Shown one piece after another: positions 52,455-61,180 of a stretch of DNA of 64,000 nt (positions are counted from its first letter, which is position 1; each line of letters opens with the position of its first letter). Position numbers and translations under genes: made by a program. This DNA is from Haloferax namakaokahaiae. Its GTDB lineage: Archaea; Halobacteriota; Halobacteria; Halobacteriales; Haloferacaceae. Below the pieces are notes generated by a model. It made no database searches. It worked only from the letters and a program-made list of their open reading frames with translations, and was not told the DNA's origin. The stretch covers positions 372,001 to 436,000 of the forward strand of contig NZ_JBHTAA010000001.1 of NCBI RefSeq assembly GCF_042663225.1, in the 5' to 3' direction.

Positions 52455-53081
52455 TTACGCGTCGTCGAGGACCGCTTCGATGTCGTCGAAAACCTCGTCC
52501 GGCGTCTGCTCGCCGTCGATTTCCACGAGCACGCCTTCGTCGCGGTAGTGCTCGATGACGGGTTCGGTGTTCTCCTCGAAGACCGAGAGTCGCTCGCGGA
52601 CGGTCTCTTCGGTGTCGTCGTCGCGCTGAACGAGTTCGCCACCGCACTCGTCACAGACACCCTCCTCTTCGGGCTGGTTGAACTTCACGTGGAAGTTCGT
52701 GCCGCACTCCGAGCAGACGCGACGGCCGGTGAGGCGCTCGACGAGTTCGTCTTCGGCGACCTTCAGGTAGAGCACGGCGTCGAGGTCCGTAATCTCCGTG
52801 AGGTACTCCGCCTGCGAGAGGTTGCGCGGGTAGCCGTCGAGGACGTAGCCGTCGGCGTCTGCGAGCGCCGCCTCGACGATTTCGTTGACCATGCCGTCGG
52901 GGACGAGTTCGCCCTTCTCCATGAACGAACGCGGCGTGCCGTACTCCGTCTCCATGTCCTTGTTCGCGCGAAGCGCGTCACCGGTCGTGACGTGCTCCAC
53001 GTCGTACGTTTCGGCCAGTCGCTTCGACTGAGTGCCCTTGCCAGCGCCGGGTGCGCCGAGCAGCAGGATGCGCTTTCCCAT
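52455..53081 (-). CDS. adk: Adenylate kinase
   Basis: A 208-residue long-LID adenylate kinase. Walker A loop LLGAPGAGKGTQSKR at residue 6; AMP-binding TTGDALRAN near 32 and YVLDGYPRNLSQAEYL near 83. The LID has a four-Cys zinc site (CSEC...CDEC near 125-150), as in bacterial enzymes. Interconverts AMP, ADP and ATP. First gene of the adk-insertase-cmk-truB run. Confidence 0.95.
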   Translation of the reverse strand: MGKRILLLGAPGAGKGTQSKRLAETYDVEHVTTGDALRANKDMETEYGTPRSFMEKGELVPDGMVNEIVEAALADADGYVLDGYPRNLSQAEYLTEITDLDAVLYLKVAEDELVERLTGRRVCSECGTNFHVKFNQPEEEGVCDECGGELVQRDDDTEETVRERLSVFEENTEPVIEHYRDEGVLVEIDGEQTPDEVFDDIEAVLDDA

Positions 53082-53418
53082 ACCCGACCCGTCCCGGCGA
53101 GAGCATATAGTGTTGAAGAAAGCAACTCACATCTGCGAGATTGTATCCGAGAGAAAGCAGAAATTGTTGCTGCATCTTCTCGCATCGACACGTTCTTCCC
53201 CTCAATTCGGGCTTGTCTTCCAGCGATTGTTGCCGATTCCGCCGACACAGAGCGACAGTTTCAACGCGGAGAATCTCTTGGCACCAATCGATGCGTGATA
53301 CATCGACGAATTCGGACACCCTCACGCAACTCTGCGCTCGGTGGTGTTCACTAGAGCGCGGTTGGCGAGCAACGCTCCTCGGACCCGCACTCGTGACCAT
53401 CGTCGCCGTGGGAACGCC

Positions 53419-54414
53419 GTGAGCGCGGCGGGCCGAAGTCGGGTCCGACGACTCCTCCCGGGAGTCGGCCTGCTCGTCGTGCTCGCGGCTGGGTCGATGC
53501 TCGTCGCGGGCGTCGTCCCCGGCGTCAACGCGCTCTTGCTCGGCGTCTTCTTCGGCGCACTCGTCGCCAACACCGTCGGCGTCCCCGAGTGGGCGGAGGC
53601 GGGCGTCGGCACGCAAAAACTCCTCCTCGAAACCGGTATCGTCCTTCTGGGTGCGCGTATCGCGCTCGACGAACTTGCCGCCTCCGGCCCGGTCGTTCTC
53701 GGTCTCGTCGTCGTAACCGTCGTCGCCGGCGTCGGCTTCGTCGAACTCCTCGCGGGACGCGTGTTCGGACTCGCCGAGAAGACGAGTTCGCTCCTCGCCG
53801 CGAGCGCGAGCGTCTGCGGCGTCTCGGCGGCGACAGCCATCGCCGGAACCATCGAAGCCGATGGCGAGTCACTCGCCCACGTCGTCGCCGCGGTGCTCCT
53901 GTTCGACGCACTTACCCTCGCCTTGTTCCCCATCGCGGGCGACCTGCTCCCGCTCTCCGGCCAGGAGTTCGGCGTCTGGGTCGGACTGAGCATGTTCAGC
54001 ACCGGTCCCGTCACCGCCGCCGGGTTCGCCCACTCGGCAGTCGCCGGGCAGTGGGCCACGGTCACCAAACTCGCGCGCAACTCGATGCTCGGCGCGGTCG
54101 CCCTGTGGTACGCGTTCCGCTACGCCGACGGCGAAACCGACAGCCTCCGCGGTCTCCTCGATGGCGTCCCGCGATTTCTGGTCGGCTTCGGTCTCGTCGC
54201 GGGTCTCACCAACAGCGGCGTGCTCTCTGCCGACGCCCTCGCCGCCATCGACACCGCGAGCGACACGCTGTTCGCGCTGGCGTTCGTCGGACTCGGACTC
54301 GACGTTCGCCTCGCCGCGATGCGCGAAACCGGTCTCACCCCCGTCGCAGTCCTCGCTGCACAACTCCTCGCGGTCAGCGCGGTGTCGCTCGCGCTCGTCA
54401 CGGCGCTGCTTTGA
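53419..54414 (+). CDS. YeiH/PSE family putative sulfate exporter
   Basis: A 331-residue transporter of the UPF0324/YeiH group with ten or so membrane helices. The tell-tale stretches are QKLLLETGIVLLGARIALDEL and a Ser/Gly-rich SVCGVSAATAIAG (residues 133-145) plus TGPVTAAGFAHSA near 196. GTG at 53419 is used; an earlier GTG (53341) adds 26 basic residues unlike this genome's acidic proteins. Substrate uncertain. Confidence 0.78.
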   Translation: MSAAGRSRVRRLLPGVGLLVVLAAGSMLVAGVVPGVNALLLGVFFGALVANTVGVPEWAEAGVGTQKLLLETGIVLLGARIALDELAASGPVVLGLVVVTVVAGVGFVELLAGRVFGLAEKTSSLLAASASVCGVSAATAIAGTIEADGESLAHVVAAVLLFDALTLALFPIAGDLLPLSGQEFGVWVGLSMFSTGPVTAAGFAHSAVAGQWATVTKLARNSMLGAVALWYAFRYADGETDSLRGLLDGVPRFLVGFGLVAGLTNSGVLSADALAAIDTASDTLFALAFVGLGLDVRLAAMRETGLTPVAVLAAQLLAVSAVSLALVTALL

Positions 54415-54486
54415 GGCCCCACGGCGACCCACGACCCCCGGCGACGACGCGGGTGGCTTTTGTACCGAGACGGAGTACCGGCAGGT

Positions 54487-54885
54487 ATGACGAGATTCGA
54501 GGCGGCCACCACACGCGAGCGACGAAAACTCTTCGCCGACGCCGTCGTTGCCCACCGCAACCGCGGCAGCGCGTTTCTCACCGTCGAAGCCGACTACGAC
54601 CCGGACGTTGACGGCGAAGACGCCCCGGCACCGTGGATTCAGTTCGCCGACCGGACGTTCAACATGGACGTGACCGACGACGAACTTGAAAAGTTGAAGG
54701 GAATGTTGTCCTCGTACCCGGAGTTCCGTATCGACCAACTCGAAAGTCCAGAGACCGCAGAGGGGACGAACGTCCGAATCACCGCACGTTCCGATGCGAA
54801 CCGACTCGCCGCGTTCACCGATGACGCGTTTCAGACCGTCTACGGCCGCGACGAGGACTATCGCGCGTGGGTCGTCGCGGTTTGA
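54487..54885 (+). CDS. Conserved haloarchaeal hypothetical protein
   Basis: A 132-residue acidic protein starting at ATG 54487 (MTRFEAATTRERRK...), 30 bases after a TATA-like CTTTTGTA. Its middle has a PAPWIQFADRTFNMDVTDDELEKLKGML motif. Looks like a compact alpha-beta domain without membrane segments. No family recognised. An AT-rich CTATTTTCTT (54906-54915) follows as terminator. Confidence 0.55.
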   Translation: MTRFEAATTRERRKLFADAVVAHRNRGSAFLTVEADYDPDVDGEDAPAPWIQFADRTFNMDVTDDELEKLKGMLSSYPEFRIDQLESPETAEGTNVRITARSDANRLAAFTDDAFQTVYGRDEDYRAWVVAV

Positions 54886-54952
54886 ACCAAGAATCTAACG
54901 AACGTCTATTTTCTTGCCGAATTTCCCCGTCGCATTCGGCAGGTTTGCGAAC

Positions 54953-54959
54953 TTCTAAA
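54953..54959 (+). promoter_or_regulatory. TATA box before usp
   Basis: TTCTAAA lies about 28 bases before the ATG at 54984, not the Usp ATG at 55093. It suggests the mRNA begins there, so a 109-base leader or a 38-codon leader ORF precedes usp. Confidence 0.4.
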
Positions 54960-54983
54960 CCAATTCACGTCCAAGCGCCCACT

Positions 54984-55100
54984 ATGGATTCCCGACGGTC
55001 ACATTGTCTGGGTGGATCTCACGGCACCGTGCGGTCCGCTCCCGCCGGGTGGAACCGACCGAAGAACACCTCTGAAAGCCCGCTCACAGGTAATGACTGA
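54984..55100 (+). CDS. Possible leader ORF before usp (38 codons)
   Basis: A short ORF, MDSRRSHCLGGSHG..., starts at the predicted transcription start and ends with TGA at 55098-55100, overlapping the Usp start by 8 bases. It is Arg/Ser/Gly-rich and not conserved as far as I can tell. Either a regulatory upstream ORF or chance. Confidence 0.22.
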   Translation: MDSRRSHCLGGSHGTVRSAPAGWNRPKNTSESPLTGND

Positions 55101-55572
55101 GACAGTCGAGTCACTGTTCGCTCGGCCGCTGTTGCCGATTGCGAACGAAGCGGACGCCACCGCGACGTGTCGTGCCGCCTTCCCGCACATCGCCGGCCAA
55201 CACGGACAGGCAACTGTCGTTCACGTCATCGAAAAAGCGGGCGGCGCACCGGACAAAGCAGGCGTCGAGCAACGCGAAGAACTCGCCGACGAAGTGTTCG
55301 ACATCGTCGCTCGAATCGCCGACGAGTTCGGTCTCGACGTGAAGACCGAACTTCGCTTTGCGACCGACGTCGCCGAAGAGATTCTGGACGTCGCCGACGA
55401 GACTGACGCCACGGCAATCGTCTTTTCACCCCGCGAGGGTCGCGGGTGGTGGGACCTGTTTTCGGGCGACGTACGCAAGCACCTCGTCCACAACGATGAG
55501 CGACCGGTCGTCGTCCTTCCGGGGAGCGACGAGACGGAACCAGATTCGACGACCGACGACGGTGACCGATGA
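55093..55572 (+). CDS. Universal stress protein (UspA family)
   Basis: A 159-residue Usp-fold protein with a degenerate nucleotide motif (FSPREGRGWWDLFSGD near residue 115), so ATP binding is doubtful. First strand FARPLLPIANEADA. Its stop overlaps the start of the permease-Usp fusion (ATGA), so the two are one operon; it probably interacts with or regulates that transporter. Confidence 0.8.
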   Translation: MTETVESLFARPLLPIANEADATATCRAAFPHIAGQHGQATVVHVIEKAGGAPDKAGVEQREELADEVFDIVARIADEFGLDVKTELRFATDVAEEILDVADETDATAIVFSPREGRGWWDLFSGDVRKHLVHNDERPVVVLPGSDETEPDSTTDDGDR

Positions 55573-57785
55573 CTGACGAAGAACTCGCCAAAGACCTCGG
55601 CCCGCTCGCGGCACTGACGATCGGTATCGGGACGATGATCGGAGCAGGCATCTTCGTCCTTCCCGGCGCGGCAGTCGCCCAGGCGGGACCGCTCGCCGCC
55701 GTCGCGTTCATCCTCGGCGGCGTCATCGCCCTCCTCACCGCCGCATCGGCCAGCGAACTCGGGACGGCGATGCCGAAATCGGGCGGCGCGTACTACTACA
55801 TCAACCACGCGCTCGGACCCCTGTTCGGCAGCGTCGCCGGGTGGGGTAACTGGATGGGTCTCGCCTTCGCCTCGGCGTTCTACATGACCGGCTTCGGCCA
55901 GTACGTCGTGACGTTCCTCGACGTCCCGAGCCTCTCGCTCGGGGTCGTCACCATCTCCGGCGTCAAACTCGTCGCGCTCGCCGGTGGATTGCTCTTCGTC
56001 TTCATCAACTACGTGGGGGCGAAAGAGACGGGGACGCTCCAGAACGTCATCGTCATCATCCTCTTGGGGATTCTCGCGGTATTCACCGTCTTCGGCCTGT
56101 TGAACGCGGACATCTCGAAGCTTCGCCCAATCGTCCCGCCGGACAAGGGCGTCTCGCCGCTGCTCCCCGTGACGGGTCTCATCTTCGTCTCCTACCTCGG
56201 ATTCGTCCAGATTACGTCCGTCGCAGAGGAGATCAAAGACCCCGGACGCAACCTCCCGCGTGCGGTCCTCGGGAGCGTCATCATCGTCACTGCGGTGTAC
56301 GCACTCGTCCTCGTCACGGTGCTCGCCGCAGTCGATAACAGCCTCGTCGCCAACAACGACACCGCCGTCGTGGACGTTGCACGCTTACTCATCGGGCCGG
56401 TCGGCGCGATTGCGATGCTCATCGGTGGGTTGCTGGCGACTGCATCGAGCGCGAACGCGTCGATTCTCGCCTCCTCGCGCATCAACTTCGCCATGGGTCG
56501 TGACCGACTCGTCTCGACCGAACTCAACGAGATACACCCGCGGTTCGGCACGCCGTATCGCTCGATTGCGATTACGGGCGGGTTCATCCTGCTGTTCATC
56601 CTCCTCGCGGACGTGAACACGCTGGCGAGCGCCGGAAGCGTGCTGCACCTCATCATCTACGGGCTGTTGAACGTCGCGCTCATCGTGATGCGCGTCGCCG
56701 ACCCCGAGGACTACCAACCGGATTACACGGTGCCGTTCTACCCGATTACGCCAATCGTCGGCGCGATTACGTCGTTCGCACTCATCGCGTTCTTCGCCGA
56801 CACGATCGTCCTGCTCGCGCTCGGATTCGTCGTGTTCGCCATGCTCTGGTACGCCGTGTACGCCCGCGGGAAGGCGACCAAGACCGGCATCCTCGCAAAG
56901 ACGGTGCTCCAACGCTCCGAAAAACTCCCGGACGCCGCGGTGTCGGCCGCGACGAGCGTTCAACCCGACGGCGGGTATCGCGTCTTGGTTCCGCTGGCGA
57001 ACCCTGAGAGCCAACGCGACCTCGTCCAACTCGCCGGGTCGCTCGCAAAGAACCGCGGTGGCACGCTCGTCGGTGTCCACATCGTGCAGGTCCCGGACCA
57101 GACCGCACTCGCCTCCGCGAAAGCCGAGTACGACTTCTCCGAGGCCGACCAACTCCTCGAATCGGCGCGCGAGAGCGCACAAGCGATGGACGTGCCGTTC
57201 GAGACGCACACCGTCCTCTCACACCGGTCGTTCGAGGAAGTGTTCGACGCCGCCGAGACGTACAACGCCGACCTGATGGTGATGGGCTGGGGACCGACTC
57301 ACGGCTCTCCCGGCCGCGCAGAGAGCGCACTCGACGAAATCACGAGTTCGCTCCCCTACGACGTGCTGGTGCTGAAAGACCGCGGATTCGACCCTTCGGA
57401 CATCCTCGTGCCGACCGCCGGTGGGCCGGACTCCGACCTCTCGGCGTCGATTGCGCACGCCTTCCGCGAGGTGTACGATTCGAACATCACGCTCCTCCAC
57501 GTCGCCGACGACGTGCAGGCGGGTGAATCGTTCCTCAGTGAGTGGGCCGCCGAGCGCAACTTAGCCGACGCGAACCTCGCCGTCGAGTCCGGTGACGTCG
57601 AGCACATCATCGAATCCTACGCCGCGGATTCGTCGCTCGTCATCATCGGTGCGACCGAGCGCGGACTGCTCTCGCGTCTCCTCAGCGGGACGCTCGTCAT
57701 GGACGTCGTGGACGACGTGTCCTGTTCGGTCCTCCTCGCCGAACAGACACGCCAGCGGAAACTCCGCGAACGTCTGTTCGGGTAA
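55569..57785 (+). CDS. Amino-acid (APC) permease fused to two Usp domains
   Basis: A 738-residue fusion. Residues 1-430: APC-superfamily permease, about twelve helices, with the consensus GIGTMIGAGIFVLPGA near residue 18 and KSGGAYYYI. Residues ~465-605 and 615-738: two Usp domains; the second ends with IIGATERGLLSRLLSGT, close to the ATP-binding pattern. The upstream Usp overlaps by four bases. Such fusions are known in haloarchaea; the Usp tail may report nucleotide levels or gate the transporter. Substrate unknown. Confidence 0.88.
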   Translation: MTDEELAKDLGPLAALTIGIGTMIGAGIFVLPGAAVAQAGPLAAVAFILGGVIALLTAASASELGTAMPKSGGAYYYINHALGPLFGSVAGWGNWMGLAFASAFYMTGFGQYVVTFLDVPSLSLGVVTISGVKLVALAGGLLFVFINYVGAKETGTLQNVIVIILLGILAVFTVFGLLNADISKLRPIVPPDKGVSPLLPVTGLIFVSYLGFVQITSVAEEIKDPGRNLPRAVLGSVIIVTAVYALVLVTVLAAVDNSLVANNDTAVVDVARLLIGPVGAIAMLIGGLLATASSANASILASSRINFAMGRDRLVSTELNEIHPRFGTPYRSIAITGGFILLFILLADVNTLASAGSVLHLIIYGLLNVALIVMRVADPEDYQPDYTVPFYPITPIVGAITSFALIAFFADTIVLLALGFVVFAMLWYAVYARGKATKTGILAKTVLQRSEKLPDAAVSAATSVQPDGGYRVLVPLANPESQRDLVQLAGSLAKNRGGTLVGVHIVQVPDQTALASAKAEYDFSEADQLLESARESAQAMDVPFETHTVLSHRSFEEVFDAAETYNADLMVMGWGPTHGSPGRAESALDEITSSLPYDVLVLKDRGFDPSDILVPTAGGPDSDLSASIAHAFREVYDSNITLLHVADDVQAGESFLSEWAAERNLADANLAVESGDVEHIIESYAADSSLVIIGATERGLLSRLLSGTLVMDVVDDVSCSVLLAEQTRQRKLRERLFG

Positions 57786-57803
57786 CAGCAGCGCTCACTC
57801 AGC

Positions 57804-57812
57804 GATTTTTCC
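57804..57812 (+). terminator. T-run after the permease-Usp gene
   Basis: GATTTTTCC, 19 bases after the stop, in the 85-bp gap; a plausible terminator. Confidence 0.3.
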
Positions 57813-57840
57813 GCTACGTGTCGGTCAGCTTGCCGGGGAA

Positions 57841-57848
57841 CATTTGAT
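57841..57848 (+). promoter_or_regulatory. TATA box of the epoxide-hydrolase-like gene
   Basis: CATTTGAT lies about 27 bases before the ATG at 57871; supports a leaderless message and that start. Confidence 0.4.
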
Positions 57849-57870
57849 GGTTGACGACGTAGCCAGTTGC

Positions 57871-58821
57871 ATGTCAACGTCATCGGGGGTGGGTTGCAGC
57901 GACGTCGCACTACCCACTGCGGCGGACGGGCGAATGGTCGATGTCGGCGACGTCTCACTGTACGTCGTCGAAGCGGGACCGGAAGACGGAGAACTCGTCG
58001 TCTTGCTTCACGGGTTCCCAGAGTGTTGGTACGCGTGGGCGGACTACATCCGACCACTCTCCGAAGCGGGCTATCGTGTCGTCATCCCCGACCAACGCGG
58101 CTACAACCGGAGTGACAAACCGGACGGAGTCAACGCCTATCGAATGGACGAACTCGCGGGTGATATCGTCGGTCTCATCGACGCCTACGGGAGGAGACGG
58201 GCGCACATCGTCGGCCACGACTGGGGTGGCGCGGTCGCGTGGTGGGTCGCACTCACCGACGAGGACCGCGTCCACTCGCTGTCCGTCATCAACCTACCCC
58301 ACCCGAGCGTCTTCGCCCGTCACCTTCGGCGCGACCCGAGACAACAACTGCGCAGTTGGTACGTCCTGTTCTTCCAACTCCCGAAGCTTCCCGAACTCCT
58401 CACTCCGCTTCGAAACTGGGAGACGCTCCATCGCGTGATGGACGACTCGGCGCTGCCGGGGACGTTCTCTCCGACGGACTTCGAGCACTACCGCACCGCG
58501 TGGAGCGCCCCCGGCGCGTACAACGCGATGGTCAACTGGTATCGCGCACTCGTTCGAGAGCGCCCGACACCGCCGAAGCAATCGGTCGGCGTCCCAACGC
58601 TCGTCCTCTGGGGGGCGAAAGATGGGTTCCTGTCTCGACAGATGGCCCGCGAGAGCCTCCGCTACTGCGACGATGGCCACCTCAGGGTCTTCGAGGATGC
58701 GACCCACTGGGTACACCACGAAGAGCCAGTCGCCGTCGCACACTGTCTCGTCGAACACCTCGACGACCGGTGGCGAACCCCGAACAACACCCCCGACGAG
58801 GCCGGCCGTCGCGTTATTTAA
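57871..58821 (+). CDS. Alpha/beta hydrolase (epoxide hydrolase / haloalkane dehalogenase-like)
   Basis: A 316-residue alpha/beta-fold hydrolase. The oxyanion motif is LLHGFPECWYAW near residue 48; the nucleophile Asp is in IVGHDWGGAVAWWVAL near 110; the general base His is in ATHWVHHEEP near 286. The nucleophile being Asp points to epoxide hydrolase or dehalogenase rather than esterase. The start ATG 57871 is set by a TATA-like box. The frame upstream is open, but only in noise. Confidence 0.83.
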   Translation: MSTSSGVGCSDVALPTAADGRMVDVGDVSLYVVEAGPEDGELVVLLHGFPECWYAWADYIRPLSEAGYRVVIPDQRGYNRSDKPDGVNAYRMDELAGDIVGLIDAYGRRRAHIVGHDWGGAVAWWVALTDEDRVHSLSVINLPHPSVFARHLRRDPRQQLRSWYVLFFQLPKLPELLTPLRNWETLHRVMDDSALPGTFSPTDFEHYRTAWSAPGAYNAMVNWYRALVRERPTPPKQSVGVPTLVLWGAKDGFLSRQMARESLRYCDDGHLRVFEDATHWVHHEEPVAVAHCLVEHLDDRWRTPNNTPDEAGRRVI

Positions 58822-58996
58822 TCCCCACTTGCAACTAGCAAACAGTTTCTTCGCTGTGATTTTCCTATATAGCTCCATCGAGAAGACTTAGCGACTTACT
58901 TGTACTCCGAGCGAAACTACACAGGTGACGCGGTCAGTCCGGTGGTGGGACATTTCATACCCCTTCGAACCGATTCCGCGTCGTTCTTCATGAGCG

Positions 58997-59016
58997 TGGG
59001 ACGGGGGACCGTCCCA
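58997..59016. repeat. Perfect GC hairpin in the gap before the AIR-synthase-like gene
   Basis: TGGGACGG and CCGTCCCA form an 8-bp perfect stem with a GGGA tetraloop, in the 277-bp gap. There is a mild AT-rich context (58850-58890). It might be a small RNA or terminator on either strand. Confidence 0.4.
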
Positions 59017-59069
59017 TCTTCCCACATCCCGAGTGAAACGACTGCTTCGCCTCGACGCAGATGAGTACG

Positions 59070-59078
59070 TTCTTACTC
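59070..59078 (+). promoter_or_regulatory. TATA box of the AIR-synthase-like gene
   Basis: TTCTTACTC lies about 26 bases before the ATG at 59099 and decides that start. Confidence 0.45.
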
Positions 59079-59098
59079 GCTCGTGTCCGAATTCGTGT

Positions 59099-60121
59099 AT
59101 GACAGACCTCGGAAAGGTCGATCGCGGCTTTTTCGCCGAGTACATCTACCCTCGACTCGGCGCACACCGTGACGACGTGGCTCTCGGGCCGACCCACGGC
59201 GTCGATTTCGGTCTCCTCGACCTCGATGGAACGGCCGTCGCGCTCGCAACCGACCCCGTCTCTATCCTCCCGGCACTCGGGTTCGACCGCGCGGCCAGAT
59301 TCGCACTCGATATCATCCTCACCGACGTCGCCGTCTCGGGTCTCGACCCCTCGCACCTCGCAATCTCCTTTACGCTCCCGCCCGAGATGACCGACGACGA
59401 GTTCGCAACCCTCTGGGCCGCCCTGCACGAGGAGGCCGACGACCTCGGCATCTCCATCGTCACCGGCCACACCGCCCGCTACGGCGGGTGTTCGTATCCG
59501 TGGATTGGCGGGGCGACCGCGCTCGCAGTCGGCGACCACGAAGACGTGGTTCGCCCGGACGGCGCACGCCCCGGCGACGACCTGCTCGTCACGAACGGTC
59601 CCGCCGTCGAGACGACCGGTCTCCTCACGACACTCTTCCCCGACGGGTTCGACGGACTCGACGCCGAGACGCTCGCCACCGCACAGGAGCGATTAGACGA
59701 GACCGGCGGCGTCCGCGACGCGATGACCATCTCGGCGGCGGGCGGACGGGGCGTCCACGCCATGCACGACGCCACCGAAGGCGGCGTCCACGGCGCGCTC
59801 ACCGAAGTCGCCGACACCGCGGGCGTCCGTCTCGAACTCGACTCGTCGAGCATCCCGATGCGCCCCGGCGTCCGCGAGGTGTGCGACTACCTCGATATCG
59901 ACCCGTGGCGCTCGACCACCGCCGGCACGCTCCTCGTGGCGTGCGACCCCGGGGTGACCGACGACGTGGTCTCGGCCCTCACCGACCGCGGAACCGCTGT
60001 CGGCGTCGCCGGAACCGTCACCGAAGGCTCGGGCGTCGTCATCGATGGCGAGGAGATAGAGCGACCCACGGGCGACCCGTCGTGGGACGCCTACGAGCGA
60101 CTCGCGCGCGAAACCGAGTAG
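59099..60121 (+). CDS. AIR-synthase (PurM/HypE) superfamily protein
   Basis: A 340-residue protein of the PurM-like ATP-binding superfamily. The first ATP-site motif is ALATDPVSILPALG near residue 47; the Gly-rich GGRGVHAMHDATEGGVHGALTEVA follows near 216. Unlike HypE it lacks a C-terminal Cys (ends ERLARETE), and unlike PurM it is long and acidic. It may be an archaeal-specific member used in thiamine, hydrogenase-like or selenium-like work; the function is not fixed. Confidence 0.72.
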   Translation: MTDLGKVDRGFFAEYIYPRLGAHRDDVALGPTHGVDFGLLDLDGTAVALATDPVSILPALGFDRAARFALDIILTDVAVSGLDPSHLAISFTLPPEMTDDEFATLWAALHEEADDLGISIVTGHTARYGGCSYPWIGGATALAVGDHEDVVRPDGARPGDDLLVTNGPAVETTGLLTTLFPDGFDGLDAETLATAQERLDETGGVRDAMTISAAGGRGVHAMHDATEGGVHGALTEVADTAGVRLELDSSSIPMRPGVREVCDYLDIDPWRSTTAGTLLVACDPGVTDDVVSALTDRGTAVGVAGTVTEGSGVVIDGEEIERPTGDPSWDAYERLARETE

Positions 60122-60135
60122 TCAGAGGCCTGTTT

Positions 60136-61098
60136 TCAGAAGCCAGTCTTCACGGCGTCCGCAACCCTGTCGAGCGCGTCGTCCGCGGCATCGACGCTCG
60201 CGGTCAGACTCAAGAACCCGTGAGGCATGGCCGGTTCGTGGTCGTGGACGGCTTCGACGCCCGCATCTCGGAGTGCCGTCGCGTACGCCGCGCCCTCGTC
60301 TCGAAGCGGGTCGAATCCCGCCGTGACGACGTAGGCGGGCGGCAAGTCGGCGTGCGATGGTGCGCGGAGCGGGGCCGCGAAAGGGTTTCGTCGGTCGATT
60401 TTTGAGTCCAGATACGTCTCGTGTGCCCACGCGACGTCACGCCGTGTGAGCAGCGGTCCCGCGGCGTTCTCGTCCAGCGAGGCGTGTTCCAGCGACAGGT
60501 CGGTTATCGGATACAGGAGGAACTGGCTCGCAATCGTTGGCCCGCCGAACTCGCGCACGGAGAGACACGTCGCGGCCGCGAGGTTGCCGCCGGCGCTGGT
60601 TCCCGCGACGGAAATCGATGCGGAATCAGCACCAATCGAGTCGCCGTGTTCGGCGACCCACTCGACCGCCGCAACGCAGTCTTCGAGTCCCGCCGGGAAC
60701 GGATGCTCCGGGGCGAGTCTGTAATCGACCGAGACGACGACGCACTCGGCGCGAACGGCGAGTCGCCGACAGACGCCGTCGATGGAGTCCAGCGTCCCCA
60801 TCGCCCACAGGCCGCCGTGGAAGAAGACGAGTACTGGGCGCTGTTCGCCGGGCGCGGGATGATACACGCGAATCGGGATTTCGCCAGCGGGTCCGGAGAT
60901 AGCGAAGTCGGTGACGCGCGCGACCGCGGGTGCGTCGCTCGCCGCGAACACCTCGTCTTCGATGCGGCGGGCGCTGTCGATGTCCAGCGCGGACCACTCG
61001 GGGATACCCAACTGCGAGACGTCGTCAACGACCGCTTGGGCCTGCGGGTCGAGTTCGTCCGCCGCAGGCGCAGACGCGACACCAAATTCCTCGTTCAT
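60136..61098 (-). CDS. Alpha/beta hydrolase (hormone-sensitive lipase-type esterase)
   Basis: A 320-residue esterase. The HSL-type oxyanion motif HGGLW (HGGG variant) is near residue 94; the nucleophile Ser is in VAGTSAGGNLAAA (GDSAGG variant) near 167; Asp in AGFDPLRDEGAAYA and His in AMPHGFLSL near 299. It likely cleaves short-chain esters. The ATG 61098 begins MNEEFGVASAPAADEL. Convergent with the AIR-synthase-like gene. Confidence 0.85.
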   Translation of the reverse strand: MNEEFGVASAPAADELDPQAQAVVDDVSQLGIPEWSALDIDSARRIEDEVFAASDAPAVARVTDFAISGPAGEIPIRVYHPAPGEQRPVLVFFHGGLWAMGTLDSIDGVCRRLAVRAECVVVSVDYRLAPEHPFPAGLEDCVAAVEWVAEHGDSIGADSASISVAGTSAGGNLAAATCLSVREFGGPTIASQFLLYPITDLSLEHASLDENAAGPLLTRRDVAWAHETYLDSKIDRRNPFAAPLRAPSHADLPPAYVVTAGFDPLRDEGAAYATALRDAGVEAVHDHEPAMPHGFLSLTASVDAADDALDRVADAVKTGF

Positions 61099-61149
61099 AC
61101 ACCCCCGGCGGGGCGAACCGAAAAAAGCCCGACGCTACCGGGTCACGAA

Positions 61150-61157
61150 GTTACTTC
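61150..61157 (+). promoter_or_regulatory. TATA box of kynU
   Basis: GTTACTTC lies about 28 bases before the ATG at 61181; leaderless message; supports the start. Confidence 0.4.
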
Positions 61158-61180
61158 TCGCGCCCACCCGTCTGTCGGCC

